Of a DNA stretch of 64,000 bases, positions 1-11,559 are shown piece after piece. Under the pieces are notes generated by a model. The model was not told the origin of the DNA. It made no database searches and saw only the letters and a list, made by a program, of their open reading frames with translations. The translations under genes and the position numbers were made by a program. Numbering within the stretch: the first letter of the stretch is position 1; every line of letters begins with the position of its first letter. The DNA comes from Magicicada septendecula (taxonomy: Eukaryota; Arthropoda; Insecta; Hemiptera; Cicadidae). Where the stretch lies: positions 374,685,258-374,749,257 of the forward strand of contig CM068372.1 of assembly GCA_034769895.1 (NCBI GenBank). Reading direction: 5' to 3'.

Positions 1-910
1 TCTTAATAGAAGCAGGGAAACCGAGACAGCTCCTAGAGTTGGCCTGATCAGTTTTGGAGTACGATAAAGGTGTCCATTATCGCCTTCTCTTTTTAATTTA
101 TATATTGACGATGTCATACAAACTGGCAGATGTGTCTTCCGAAACACTTTATGATTGGTCACTCTACAATTGACACTTTGTTGTTTGCGGACGATCAGGC
201 TATTCTGTCGTCCTCGGAAAACAGATGGCAGATGGGGATACATATGTTAACTCGAATCTGCAAAGACTCTGGATTGCAGATATCTACATGTAAGAATAAG
301 GTGATGGCTTTTCGTGGAACTAATCCCGTACGGGAAAAAATTGTTATAGATGGTATTGTCCTGGAACAAATTAGCAGTTTTGAATACCTGGGCTACAGTG
401 TATCTTATAATGCATGCAACGACGTTGTGAATAAGTTGTATAAGTTCAACCTTATGTGCGGGACCTTCGAGCGAACCCTTAAGTCACCAAGTAAAGGAAC
501 ACGCCTAAAATTCTATAAGATGATGGCTTTTCCCACACTTCTTTATGGGTTTGAGAATTGGACTTTAACGAAAGGCCAGGCCAATCGCATCCAAGCGGCT
601 GAAGTGAGATTTCTCAGGCACGTGGCAGGGCATACTCTCCATGATCATAGAAGAAACACAGATATACGGCAGGAACTGAATATTATGAGTATACTCGACA
701 GGATCGCCCAGTATCGGCTGAATTGGTGGGAACATCTTTGCCGAATGGATGACTGCCGGATCCGCAAACAACTCTGGAACTATAAGCCGAGGTGACGGAG
801 AGGTGTGGGACGTCCGAGGAAGCGCTGGAGTGACCAGTTCTAATCTTTTCCTATTTGAGACCGGAAAAAAACATTTTTGGTTTAATCCGTGAAGATGATG
901 ATGATAAAAT
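1..910 (+). mobile_element. LINE-A retrotransposon fragment, RT to 3' tail (broken)
   Basis: Non-LTR retrotransposon, C-terminal part of the reverse transcriptase plus 3' end; the element runs off the left edge of the window. Positions 59-120 read GVR*RCPLSPSLFNLYIDD, the RT motif before the catalytic site, with an in-frame TAA where a CAA glutamine is expected. A one-base frameshift follows near 125. The open frame 130-795 then has the catalytic box LLFADDQAIL, the thumb motif FEYLGYSVSY, TLLYGFENWTL and the C-terminal NWWEHLCRMDD. GRRGVGRPRKRW-type residues continue past a nonsense change at about 793-795. A (GAT)n tail lies at 893-905. It is the same family as the copies at 55 kb and 61 kb. 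Dead copy: nonsense and frameshift lesions. Clade not assigned; RTE-, L2- or CR1-like are all possible. Confidence 0.85.
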
Positions 911-1420
911 TAAATTTTTATTAAAATAAAATTTGATCGCTTCCGTCATTTTGTTTACGTTAAAATGATTATTAATTCATTTATTTTGGAGTAGTAATTT
1001 ATAGTAGTATTTGAAGTTAATATACGTACGTATATTTATAACAAAATATTTTTGTATTTTATTAACATTAAAAATATTCTACAAATAATTTTCAATTTAA
1101 ACTTATTAACACAATTTTTTTATATTGAAATGTGACTAGATACGTCAGGTAAGAGATCCTATGATTTCGTTTTGACAGATGAGTGTTGTATACTATTAAA
1201 GTTCAAAAGGTATATTTAGTTAGTAGAAGTGCGCGCGCGTGCGCGTTGCGTGTGTGAATGTAAGAGAAAAGTTTAGATGAGATGTATTATGTTTTAACAA
1301 TAATAAAATATTATTGCTCACCCACAATAATGTATGTGACGAGGCGATGACCTTAGCGAAACTAGTCCATTCAAGTTTCGCCTTCTGAACATGCAAGTCT
1401 GTCTTGATCACAAGTTTATT
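911..1420. other. AT-rich stretch, nothing recognised
   Basis: About 500 bases of AT-rich DNA with a short GCGCGC/GTGCGC alternating run near 1228-1245. No coding signal or repeat family recognised. Confidence 0.5.
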
Positions 1421-1545
1421 CTTCTTCTTCTTTTTCTTTTTCTTTTTCTTGTTCTTCTTGTTCTTGTTCTTGTTCTTGTTCTTCTTCTTCTTCTTTTCCC
1501 TCATCATCATCATCTTCTTCTCCTTCTCCTCCTCCTCCGGCCTAC
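1421..1545. repeat. Polypyrimidine (CTT/GTTCTT)n microsatellite
   Basis: Nearly pure C/T strand: CTT and TTTTTC runs, then GTTCTT units, then CATCAT and CTTCTC. The lysine/asparagine-rich and leucine-rich reading frames across it are artefacts of the repeat. Confidence 0.95.
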
Positions 1546-3625
1546 GAAAATATCCTTGTATCTAGACTATGTTCTTCACGTGGAGTCTAGTTTTCTAAAA
1601 AAGTAACTCATAAAATAGAAGATTAATTGTAATTAAGATTATTTCACAAAATACATTTCATTATAATTTACATGTATGTATAGATTAAATCGTATTATCA
1701 TACTTACGGTGCAGCGCAGTATAAAAATTGTTAAATATTGAGAAATATCCACTGGTGTTCCCAATTCCGTCAAAAGGATGGCCCTGGCGCCGTATAGTGT
1801 ACGACGCGTAACAACAGAAAAGGGAGTAGGAGAAGTCTCCAGGGTCTCTAAAACCTGGAGACCAAAGAGCCCCTGCCCTCCATTTTTTATGGAAGACTTC
1901 AGTGGATTAATACTGTAATAACAGAAAACATACGTAATAACTCGTAACTTAGATGCACAAGACGACTATAGCGAGGAAACAAGGACAAACGACTAGGTTT
2001 ATCGGAGGAGTTAAACAATGCGACACTAAACGTCAGGATACGAGTTTCTGAGTAGACTTATAGGGATGAAGAAAGATGTTCCTGAAACTGCAAATAACGT
2101 CTCTCGCTGGAAAAGACAGCTCTCGTCTAACTTCATAGTCCAAAAGTATCAGAATAATGTACTCAATTTTGGTTAAGTAAGAATAATAAGTTGTTATTGC
2201 AATACGTGAATGTGTGTTAAAACAAATAAGTATTGCAATAGAACGCAGTAAAAAAGCCATAATAAATGAGTGTTACACGTTTTATGACGTTAATAGACAG
2301 GTTTACAATTGGTTTTTGTTCATTTTTTGTAAACTAGCTATAAGTTGTGAAATAAGAGATGGGTAGTTACATGATATGTATCAAAATGCCCATAAATTTA
2401 TTCTCTTTCATGTATAGTGCAATTATAGTGCGCGAGTGCGCGTGTTATTCGTATTGTCCTGAATAACTCCTATATTAATTAACATTTCGGAATGAAACTT
2501 GGACAGCGTATGCGTTATATTTAGCGCTACATTTCTTGTATGTCAGAGGCTCGAAACATACAATTTTACTATGTGTTTTTTAACTGAATTTACTTTTCTA
2601 TAATTACGTTATCTGAAAGAAAGTCATAGAATTTTTAGATAATATCTCTGCAGGAATGTACCAACTCTAGCGGAGTCGTATACGATCTGAAGCTAATCTT
2701 TGTGAAAATCTATCACGTGTTGCTAATTTCAACCAATCAGGAACTCCAATTTTCATTTGGGTTCGTCTCTGGCCTAATGAACATCAGGCAGTCCGCTTCT
2801 AAAATTCGTCCCCTGGAGACGTACTCTCTGTGAGAGTTTTTCTGTCAGAACAAGTTCTTGTATAAGGTGACGCCGGTCCGAGATATTAGTTACGAGTTTC
2901 CCGTATGCTGTATCAAGCGTCAATAGAAGCAATTAACTAAATTTGCAAAGACCATTGATCAGTGCTAACTCGCGTTAGGACACTTAAGATATTTGGAAAG
3001 TGTTAGTCCAAAACACCATATCTTTTTATAATTATCTTTTTATTAATCCACTGTTCTAAACTGAGATTATCAACATAAACAATAACGGGCAGACAAACGG
3101 CGTGCGCGTGAGTATCGAGGTGACAACGCATCGTCGTGACCAGCTGTAAACGTATTAGCGTAGCTGCCGTTAACTGATCCACGAGATAAGGAATTCTTCA
3201 TACAAGTAACATTTAGGCTATATGGTTCAAGACGAACATTTAATTTGTTCATTTAAGACATATTAACTCAGCAAATCATTTTGTGTTTTATAAAGAAACT
3301 TACAGACAAGATATAAATTTGTTTTTAATTTAATAAATTGTCCTACCTCCAGATAACAGACTCTTTGCATATTACTATTACCTGTCTATGCATTCATTTT
3401 GTTTCGTTGCAGTATATGTATATATATGCTGAGAAAGAACATGTTATACTCTGTACCTACCTCAACTTTTAACATGAAAATTTGGGTACTTTCCCAATAT
3501 TCGTACCTGTATTAATTTTTGATATTTCGATTATGGGATAGTCGATACTCATATGTAGTAAATATTTTAGAGCGCCCTTAATACTTCAAATGTTTAGGGC
3601 TCATCGAAGGTAAACCCCCGCCGCT
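1546..3625. other. Unassigned AT-rich DNA with one perfect hairpin
   Basis: No gene or known repeat recognised over about 2 kb. The only clear local structure is a perfect 9-bp stem at 1835-1862 (GTCTCCAGG, 10-nt loop, CCTGGAGAC). Short open frames (2033-2260, 3070-3252) have no recognisable motif and are considered chance. Confidence 0.5.
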
Positions 3626-3629
3626 GTAT

Positions 3630-3645
3630 TGTGTGTGTGTGTGTA

Positions 3646-3719
<74 letters not shown>
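3630..3719. repeat. Compound (GT)n(GA)n microsatellite
   Basis: GT run about 3631-3666 switching directly to a pure GA run 3667-3718. The Arg-Glu and Ser-Leu repeat peptides read across it are artefacts. Confidence 0.97.
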
Positions 3720-3721
<2 letters not shown>

Positions 3722-3844
3722 CAGATCCGTAACCGCTCCTCTTTCGAACTCATGTGGATATGTTTGAAAAGTGATAGTGCTGTGCATTGTAACGATTTCT
3801 ATTGGTTCTATGAGTCGTGTTGTATTCGCTTTATTATTCTGTTC

Positions 3845-3930
3845 ACAATTCTAAAAGTGTATGGGAATTGAACCTGTGGCTCTTCCGCCGTGTTTAGTTA
3901 AACCATTGCGCAACACTGCATAGAGATTAA
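3845..3930 (-). repeat. tRNA-like SINE head (candidate)
   Basis: On the minus strand, TTGCGCAATGGTTTAA resembles a pol III A box and is followed about 30 nt later by GGTTCAATTCC, a good B box (TψC arm). This is the spacing of a tRNA-derived promoter. No clean acceptor stem or anticodon arm can be drawn, so a functional tRNA gene is unlikely. The SINE body would extend leftward towards the GA microsatellite. Confidence 0.45.
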
Positions 3931-4079
3931 ATGTAAAATGTAATTTCCTTGTAAGTTTATTCGCGTCCACATTGTAAGATAGGAAATGGCACTGGTCATC
4001 TCGTCGCCGCTTGCTAAACGAGGGAAAAGTTTTCGTTTAGTTGCCGATATACACATAATGTAGTGAATGTAATTGAAAA

Positions 4080-4190
4080 GAAAGTGAACGTCGAGGTGGG
4101 AATTGAACCTGCGAACCCTGCGATGTTACTCGGCGCATCAGTGGTGGGGCAACCGGCTTTCTTGCCTCTGTCGGTTTGTCGTCCTGATTG
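4080..4190 (-). repeat. tRNA-like SINE head (candidate)
   Basis: Second minus-strand tRNA-like segment about 200 bases from the first. GATGCGCCGAGTAAC lies upstream of a B box, GGTTCAATTCCCACC. The downstream body differs from that of the 3.9-kb copy, so they may be two subfamilies or two chance B boxes. A cloverleaf is not convincing. Confidence 0.4.
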
Positions 4191-4867
4191 ACGAATCAGT
4201 ACCGTTTTGCCGTTGTTCCTGCATCGTCTGCTGTTATTCAGAGTCCTATATATTACATTACGCAACTTTTATTCTATGTTATCGAGTTCTGACTTAAATG
4301 TTTAAAGTATAATCTTATTTTTTGTGATACCATTTCTGTATTTAAAAAATATATTAATACCTAGTTTAGATAATTAACAAAGTGCTCTTAAACACTCGCT
4401 AGTTATTATAATAATTCTTTTGATTGTCTTAAACTTCTTTACAAAATTATTCATAATTTTATTATTGCTTGATATTTTATTTAAAATGTTAATGCGATAG
4501 TTTTTCAAGTTCATATAACTTAATATTTTAGAATATTTTCCAAATCTCTTTAGAAAAACAAGAACAAATTATTTCAGTAATAAACGGTATTAAAAATTGG
4601 TTTTAACAATTTAAAATAATTTCATTGCCTGTACAATTTGGCTAAACCGATTTATGTTTGATATTTTGAAACTCAGGACTATTCTGCACTAAAAAATTTT
4701 GCCCAATACAGGCGTAATTCTGCCTCATACATGTACAGTATTCAAACCACATATTACTAAATTCAATACTTTTAATTTAAGATTCTTATTACTGTCGGTG
4801 TATGTTACGAAATAAACAAATTAATTTCTCGGATTTCGTTGTCCATGACGTGTCCGTTACTTAACTA
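4191..4867. other. AT-rich DNA, nothing recognised
   Basis: No coding motif, terminal repeat or tandem structure seen in this stretch. Confidence 0.5.
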
Positions 4868-5285
4868 AATATAATTAATTCACTACCGACTCGGAACACA
4901 AAGGTTTTTATAGGTAAAAACGTAAAACGTAAACGTTTTACCTTATAGCCTGACCGCTTTTCGCTTTTAAAAAGCTACTTCAGAGGCTGCCGTTGGGAGC
5001 ACTGTCCGTCTTGTTGTTAGCGACGGTATTGACTTTTGAAATATCGATGTTGTGTGTGGGGTGTGATGTGTTCGAATAATGTGTGTGATTTGAATTGTGT
5101 CTGTTCGTTTAAAATGTCGTTTTTATGTGTTTTCGTGTGTTTGTATATTTCCAATTGTTCTAGACTGTCCAGTTTTCGGCCTTTTGTGTGTACGTGTAGA
5201 ATGCCCATGTTATTGTCGATGTTTTTGTATGTGTGGTTTGTTTCAATCAGGTGGTTTGCAAAGTCAATACAGAAACCACTACAGA
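4868..5285 (-). mobile_element. PLE-A 3' end, left arm of palindrome (GIY-YIG tail plus pLTR)
   Basis: Minus-strand 3' end of a Penelope-like element. The frame 5316-5017 reads FANHLIETNHTYKNIDNN, then GILHVHTKGRKLDSLEQLEI, the region C-terminal to the GIY-YIG core in PLE proteins (conserved HL.E..H and the LE..EI.KH helix). It runs into pLTR-like DNA with a degenerate hammerhead motif (4947-4988) and ends in CCGACTCGG, shared with the other PLE-A copies. It is truncated: the RT and most of the endonuclease are missing. It forms an inverted pair with 5300-5692. Confidence 0.75.
4947..4988 (-). ncRNA. Degenerate hammerhead-like motif, PLE-A
   Basis: Minus strand: stem I AGCCT/AGGCT is retained. 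The core reads CTGAAGT, so the last A of CTGANGA is T. Stem II GCTTT/AAAGC is retained, but stem III is damaged by a one-base deletion (GAAAAGCGGTC against GAAAACCGGTTC in the sister copy). Predicted inactive. Confidence 0.6.
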
Positions 5286-5299
5286 ATCCACACAATACA

Positions 5300-5692
5300 C
5301 TCAGAATCCACCTCATTGAAGCAAATCACACATACAAAAACATCGACAATAACATGGACATTCTACATGTACACACAAAAGGCAGAAAACCAGACAGTCT
5401 AGAACAATTGGAAATATACAAACACACGAAAACACATACAAACGGAATCCTAAACGAACACACACAATTAAAATCACACGCATTATTCGAACATAACCAT
5501 ACCCCACACACACAACATCGATCTTTCAAAAGTCATTACCGTCGCTAACAACAAGACGGACAGTGCTCCCAATGGCAGCCTATGAAGAAGCTTTTTAAAA
5601 GCGAAAACCGGTTCAGGCTATAAGGTAAAACTTTTACGTTTTTACCTATTAAACCCTTTGTGTTCCGAGTCGGTAGTGAATTAATTGTATTC
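5300..5692 (+). mobile_element. PLE-A 3' end, right arm of palindrome
   Basis: Plus-strand counterpart of the 4868-5285 arm. From about 5307 the frame reads HLIEANHTYKNIDNNMD, then ILHVHTKGRKPDSLEQLEIY and FEHNHTPHTQHRSFKSHYRR before a stop at 5546-5548. Compared with the 58-kb copy this copy has a small frameshift. In the shifted frame the ancestral end TDSAPNGSL is still visible at 5552-5582. pLTR-like DNA with a hammerhead motif and the terminal CCGAGTCGG follow. Longer frames that cross the palindrome centre on the plus strand are partly antisense and not real. Confidence 0.75.
5577..5619 (+). ncRNA. Hammerhead-like motif with mutated core, PLE-A
   Basis: Stem I AGCCT/AGGCT (5 bp), stem II GCTTT/AAAGC, GAAA, stem III AAC-CG-GTT (3 bp) and C at the cleavage position are all intact. 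The core reads ATGAAGA instead of CTGAAGA: the conserved first C is replaced by A, which should abolish self-cleavage. Confidence 0.65.
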
Positions 5693-7240
5693 AGTCAAAT
5701 TAATTTATTAATTAAAACACTGTAGGCCTAATCCGATAAGAGGTTAGCGTTTATTTGTTGAAACTTCTGAAACTCGTAATAAATGACGGTTAATAACAAC
5801 TGAAACGTTCTGTACGTAAAAATTTGTTCCTTTTAATAATTCTCTGCGAAAAGTGCAGAAAACAAAAATGTAAAATATATTACATAGAACATGTGATACA
5901 TGTGTTTATGTATATGTAATAAATGTAATATTATTTATTTATAATAATATAATAATGTTTTTTAAATGTAATAAATGTCTTTATGTCCGTTAATTTCTTG
6001 ACATTTTATTATGTTCTTTTATATCTTATGATTTAATTATTATAATTTTTCTTATATAGAATACTAAATATTAAATTAATGTTAAATTCAAGTTTTTCAT
6101 GGTATTTGGCAGCTTACAATCTAAATTGTCGAACAAATTACAGGAAAGCTGAATTCCAACCAAATTGCTACGTACAGAGGTGTGCAAATTATTAGACTCT
6201 AACAAGAAGTTTTAAACAAACCTATATTTTTCGATAAATCTATTTTGTTGACATACTATAGAGTTCTATTAATATTTATCATTATATCCATTGTTCTTTA
6301 CAATTATTATGGAGTGGTTTGGTATGTTTTTCATAAGTGTTTCACGCACGGTCTCTCCTCACCGCTGTGCCACGTTTAGCTATAAGGTGATTCTTTGTGG
6401 AGATGGCGTTATTATTGATTTTTTTCTTAATAAGTGCTAAACGTTCTTTATGGAATTTGTATGCGGGCTATATGTTGCCCGGCCAAGGAAGGACGATAAC
6501 ATTATTTTCTGCCACTAAAATGGCAATGTACTTCATCTTGCACGAAACAAATTGTCCAATAGGAATCCAATCTTTAAATTGCATATAAAGTGGAGTTTTA
6601 AGGAATTTTCTGTACTGGTCCAGTTTATAATCCCTTGTATAGTATACAATCTTCTATTTACTTTAGAAGAGAGGCAGCTCTAGAGTATTACTGAGGTTGG
6701 GTGTTTTGCTGTCTGTGCGATACACTGACATGTGTTTTAATTGGCGTACGTGTTGACCATTTTCTTCACCTGTTTAATATATGGCTTTTTCAGAAAATAC
6801 AAAAGAAAAGACAAGCTATATTTATCTGTCTGACCGGGTCTAAATTTCTAACATATCCTCAGTTTTATCTCAACTTTTCTATAAGAAGAATTACGAAAAA
6901 TCAAAGATTAAAGTAGGGCCTTAATTATTTATACTCTAATTAAAATATAATGATATATTACATTGCTTTAGTCATTTATATTCTTTTTAATAACTTTCTT
7001 AGTTCACGCCAATCTTTTATTGTCAGTACAGGCACAATTTTGGCTTTATTACGTGGTCTGCGTATGACAGTGCAGTGATACAAAGTTGCCTCCAAACAGC
7101 AGTCGGATATACCTCCATGCCTTTTAATTTTGCATAGTTGGAAATGACCTGCTATTTGCCGGTTGCCATTATGTTTGATATAGCCATTTGGCTAGGGTTT
7201 TGCTCTATTTTGGGCTTGTTTTGGGTTTTTTACCATAGCT
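5693..7240. other. AT-rich DNA, nothing recognised
   Basis: About 1.5 kb without a recognisable gene, repeat family or tandem structure. Open frames at 6397-6588 and 6701-6916 have no motif. Confidence 0.5.
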
Positions 7241-7811
7241 GCATTTTCGTTTCGAACCTGGAACCTCACCACATTTCCAGTAAAACAATGTGAAGAGCCG
7301 ACTGAGTTTTAAAAATATAAATCTTTTTTATAAAACAGGTTTCCTGGTTTTGTTAAGCACCCAACCAAGTCCTTTTACCTTGTTGTTGGATCTGATAACC
7401 TTGCCGGAAACTCACTTTTCAAGGAGCAAATCATTGACATCAATAATACTCGAATAAGAGTAAGAGATTATTTTTTATTCATTCAAACGAGTTTAAGCAT
7501 CTTTAAAAACACAAATTAATTGATGAAATAAAACACACAACAAGTACATTAAAGTAAAAACGTGTGCAGTAGTACAATGAAGAAAAGAGTTGACGTAAAA
7601 TTTTCAACAACACGCCAGACATATTCCAGAGAATTTTTAAAAACAAAAACTTTCCAACTGAATTTCTTAAAAAGAAGACCAAATGACCGGTGCCCATATG
7701 TAATAAACAGCATGTAATCAACTGACTGAATATTTTAATTAAATTGACGTATACAAGCTTCGTTGTTTTTTTTAAGCTACATTACTGTAAACTTGCTGTG
7801 CATATTGTATC
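7241..7811. other. Unassigned DNA; weak tRNA-like box near 7245-7300
   Basis: The minus strand of 7245-7300 contains GGTTCCAGGTTCGAAAC, a possible B box, but no convincing A box or cloverleaf. The rest is unrecognised. Confidence 0.3.
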
Positions 7812-8105
7812 CTTAGGGTGTCGAGGGAATTTGGAGAAGTAGTACCTTTGTACCGGGTTGACTGGGTACTGGTCCTCACAAGTTCCCAGGGTCGGATGAA
7901 GTCATGTTAGCTCCCAAAGCACCCGTCAGCCTCTCTCCAGCCAAGGTCGTACTGCGTGGTGGAAGTGCCACATCCTACAAGACGTGACCCTGTTGATGCG
8001 CAACAGTACGGCTCTAGACCGGAAGGTCGATAAATATTCCTGGTGGAGAGCGGCAGTGGCCACCAGAACCACGTTAAGGTGTAATGGAAATGGCCTAGGC
8101 CGGTT
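7812..8105 (+). mobile_element. LINE-X 5'-type block (truncated relative of the 36.6-37.1 kb element)
   Basis: This block aligns by eye, in the same sense, with the 5' half of the element at 36559-37145 (there on the minus strand). Shared landmarks in order are: GTCGAGGG, GTACCTTTGT/GCACCTTTGT, GGGTTGACTGGG, ACTGGTCCTC, GGATGAAGT, a CGTACTGCGTGGTG run, CCACATCCTAC, ACAGTACGG.TCTAGAC and the closing CCTGGTGGAG. The coding 3' end seen at 36.6 kb is not recognisable here. Probably a LINE 5' UTR fragment; divergence suggests an old copy. Confidence 0.6.
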
Positions 8106-9714
8106 TATCTTTGCAATATTACAGGCGGGAATCTAGCTGGATTTAGTCGGCTGTAATACCGCGTCCTATACATTACAGCATTACATTTTGCTGGTGCGTT
8201 GCAGTTGAGTGTTGAGGCATCAGAGGATTGGGGAGGAAAACCCTGAATAAAAATTACCGTCAGCCATGGTCCGTAAGGAGGCAGCCCCCCCCCCCACATG
8301 ACTTACCCATTTATAGGCTGGTACCCTATAATGGGGAAATTAATGCACTCGGAATCTTCAAAGAAAACAGCCGGACGGAGGTTAATGGTAAACGAGTGCA
8401 CGTCAAAAAGGAGAAAAGATTTTAAACCTATAGGCACTGCAACGTTCTTCTCTCCCGACAATTTGTTTCTGCTGGAACAGGTTTCTCGTGACCACATTTC
8501 TAATTCGTTCTCTCCTAGTTTTCCCAGCTGCCCGACTCAGAAATCCCATTTCACTGGCTTGGAATACCAGTGAAGGGTACTGGTAAGCGTTGTAACGTTA
8601 GGTTCGTAAAGTTCGTTCTTCTAGTTCAACGTGTTTTAATTCTTATAATATTTATTAGTGGTTTTGTTTAAAAAGTGTTAAAAGTGGATTAATTTAAGTT
8701 AAATAAAAGGTGAATTGTTTATAAAAACAATTCAAATAATTCGTAATCGCCAAGCGGAACTAGGCCTAGCCGTTGCCCTCGAATAGTGGCGGTAGGGTTT
8801 TATAATTTACCGAACACCTCTTGTTAGAAACGACGTTTATATTTACTATGTTTTATTCCACTTTATTACAATTATTGAAATGAATTAAATTACTTTCAGT
8901 TATCCCTTTTAGATAATAGGATCTTGCTATAGCGTAGAGTTCTTCTTTCGAGGTTAGTCGACTTACCGTAATTTCCTTGGAGTTACGTTTTATCTAAGTT
9001 CTCGTAATTGTTCAAATCTTTCTTTACTGTAAATAAAATTCTTTTTATTTTACTTTTATTTCAATAAAAGACAGTTTTAACATGAATTAGGAAAATTGTT
9101 TTCATTTATATTTTCAATAATTACAATTCTGTTTATGAAAAGATCGACGTTACACAACACCAGTATCGATTCTTGCTTTCCGTCTTGACTCTAAATTAAT
9201 TTTATATAATATCTCAGTTCGGGGTTCTTGAGACTGTTATTAAAGTTCAAGATGGCCACAACGAAGTACTACACATTACAATTGCTTAATTCTTATTAAT
9301 TAATAATAAATAAAAAACAAATTTAAATTTAAGAAAGTATGACAAAATAATAATTCAGTTCAGTTCGCCAAAGCAATGTATCATGGCGTCTACCCAGAAT
9401 TCAAAGTGAACAGGCAAGATGGTGGCTTGTTGTTAAACAAAATTATTGTGGATTGTATTCACCACCAGTTTTTACAAATAAAATAAATTACACAAAATTT
9501 TCACTGTGTTTAAATTAGATATTGTGTTCTTTTCACTACTGTTTTATTGAAGAAAAGTCTTTGTTTGATTTAATCTTGGTGTTGTGAAGTTGTAACTGTG
9601 ATATTATAAAAGGTTAAGCCTCACCAAAATTGTAGAGTCATTTATTCACTTTTTGGTTTCTTCTTTAATATATTTTTATTATATTTTTTCTTCTTTGTTT
9701 ATTATTATTATTTT
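8106..9714. other. Unassigned DNA
   Basis: Contains a poly-C run near 8286-8297 and otherwise AT-rich DNA. Overlapping short frames around 8228-8573 have no family resemblance. Possibly the body of the LINE-X relic, but I cannot support that. Confidence 0.4.
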
Positions 9715-9830
9715 ATTATTTCTTTTACAAAATTGCTAAACTGCTACAATTTTTTGTTCAGACAAAGCTTTTCGTCATCTCTGACATCATCAGGTCTTGA
9801 ACACTTCACAAATTATAATACGATTATATT
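9715..9830 (-). mobile_element. PLE-B-type fragment (ribozyme-bearing pLTR segment)
   Basis: Minus strand matches, over roughly 90 bases, the arms of the palindrome at 31.75-32.0 kb and the copy at 57.55 kb. It shares the hammerhead-like motif and the following AATTGTAGCAGTTTAGCAAT. No protein-coding part is attached. Assignment to Penelope-like elements rests only on the ribozyme architecture. Confidence 0.55.
9756..9802 (-). ncRNA. Hammerhead-like ribozyme motif, PLE-B, intact core
   Basis: Minus strand: stem I GTTCA-a-GAC pairs with GTC-TGAAC. Core CTGATGA; one unpaired T; stem II GTCA-GAGA-TGAC; GAAA; stem III of two A-T pairs around GC (AAGCTT); then T at the cleavage position. Stem I covaries with the 31.8-kb copy (TTTA/TAAA there, TTCA/TGAA here), which supports a selected RNA fold. 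T rather than C at the cleavage position is permitted but usually slower. Confidence 0.6.
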
Positions 9831-11510
9831 AAACTATTAACCTGTTGTTGTTAACATTTAATTAAAGCCTATTTTGGTATTGATATCGTCTCTTATTAAT
9901 TTAAAATAATTTTTATGTAGACATTGGCCTATTTCCTAATACTTCCTCATAGTAAATTGTTTTAATTTATAACATTATGTAGCCTGTTGGTCTTCTACAT
10001 TTTTGTCTAATTATAGTTATTCCTTGATATAACATACAAACATTAAAATGAAACAAACATTAAAACAATATTATGCCCTTATGGGTAAAACTCTAATTAA
10101 CGCTAAATAATAACATTAGACCTTCAACAATTTTCTATTACTTTATAGTACTATTTTATACTGGTATCAGTTTATTATTAACTGTCCTTTAGTATAATTA
10201 CACATTATGTGAAAGAGTTAGTGACCAACATCAAGGTTTATAAGTATTCTTAAAATATAAAACATAGTTTGGTAATATAAAATTCCTATAGTACATAATA
10301 ACTCTGAACAGAAATAAGATTTTTTAGTAATACACAAATACTGATAATAATAATAATTTATGATTATACCATAATTGAATAATGAGTACAATATTAATGT
10401 AAAACATAAAATACAACAGCTATTGCTATTCTCACAAAGCCAGTGCATTTCTTAATCGATAACTTTCCATTTCCAGTCAAGTTAGTTATATTAGCAGTTA
10501 TCTTAACACCAACTTTGTTTATTTATCTAATACTTTTATTTTGATTATACCTTGTATGGTACCCATTGTGGTCATTTAGTATTTTATTTATTTCATACAT
10601 AGGCAAATTATTTTATTATGATATTTTATGTTAGAGTTCTACTCGTATTTTGGGTTTTCCATTTCGTCGCGTTACAACGTACATACAAAACATTACTTAT
10701 CTAAAACATCACAGGTACGTACATATTCAAAATTACTCTCAAGGTCAACTTAGATAATTATTAATTGCATAGCTTATGTTGTCATTTAACAATCTAACGT
10801 TTTTCGTTCTCATTCACTTTTTTGTTCTTGTAAATCATAAACACTATTTATTTGATTCCTCGTAAAATAAATTTGTGTTCTCGAACACACACACATTATA
10901 TATGAGGGTTTTGTAGAAGACTTTTAATATGACCAAATATTATTAAGACATAGGCTTACTTTATTATATTATATAGGCTATGTTAAAATCGTTTATGTAT
11001 CGCTCATGTTACAGTCCACATTATTTATGTCACGAAGAACTCCCCCCCCCCCCCGGCAGATAGAAAGTTCTGTATACGCTTCTTGCCTTGCTCCATTCAA
11101 ATTTTACCTATCACTTCATTTAAGATTCCTCAAATTCCCAGCCCTCACGTTTTGTCGACAACTCCTTCCTAAGGTTTTTTGGGGGATTTCCGCTCTTAAT
11201 TATGAATACGTTTTGTTACTTTTCCTGTATGACTATATGATATTCATAGAGTGCTTTACTCCTATGTACATTTACCTTTCGTTTACATAATACGTCTTAC
11301 GTCCTCACGCTGAACTACAGTTATTGTATTCTAAATGCACTCAATCTACTATTGAGTAGATCTACTATATATAATCAATCAATTATTGATTGTCTCGCAT
11401 CACGTGTCTGCTCCGTGTTGCAGAAACTACTTTGATTAACGATTTATGTTGATATACATTTGTTTATTCTCGAAGTACTGTAAAATGATTAAATTTAAGT
11501 AACTGTTATC
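9831..11510. other. AT-rich DNA, nothing recognised
   Basis: No gene or repeat family recognised. A poly-C run lies at 11041-11054. The frame 11006-11290 crosses it and has no motif. Confidence 0.5.
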
Positions 11511-11559
11511 TTGTTTCGGTATTTTGGTTTTTGGCATAAATCTTATGATTTATCGATCG

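Noticed and set aside
1220-1606. Lysine/asparagine-rich and leucine-rich frames on the two strands
   Set aside because: They are translations of a polypyrimidine microsatellite; no start context or domain.
3578-3871. Arg-Glu and Ser-Leu/His-Thr repeat peptides
   Set aside because: Arise entirely from the GT/GA microsatellite.
3845-4190. Functional tRNA genes
   Set aside because: B boxes are good but no complete cloverleaf with a valid anticodon arm and acceptor stem can be drawn; SINE heads are more likely.
5036-5548. 170-codon plus-strand frame across the PLE palindrome as a single protein
   Set aside because: The first half is antisense of the left PLE arm (Val/Cys/Phe-rich mirror of the His/Thr-rich coding strand); only the second half is a real PLE tail.
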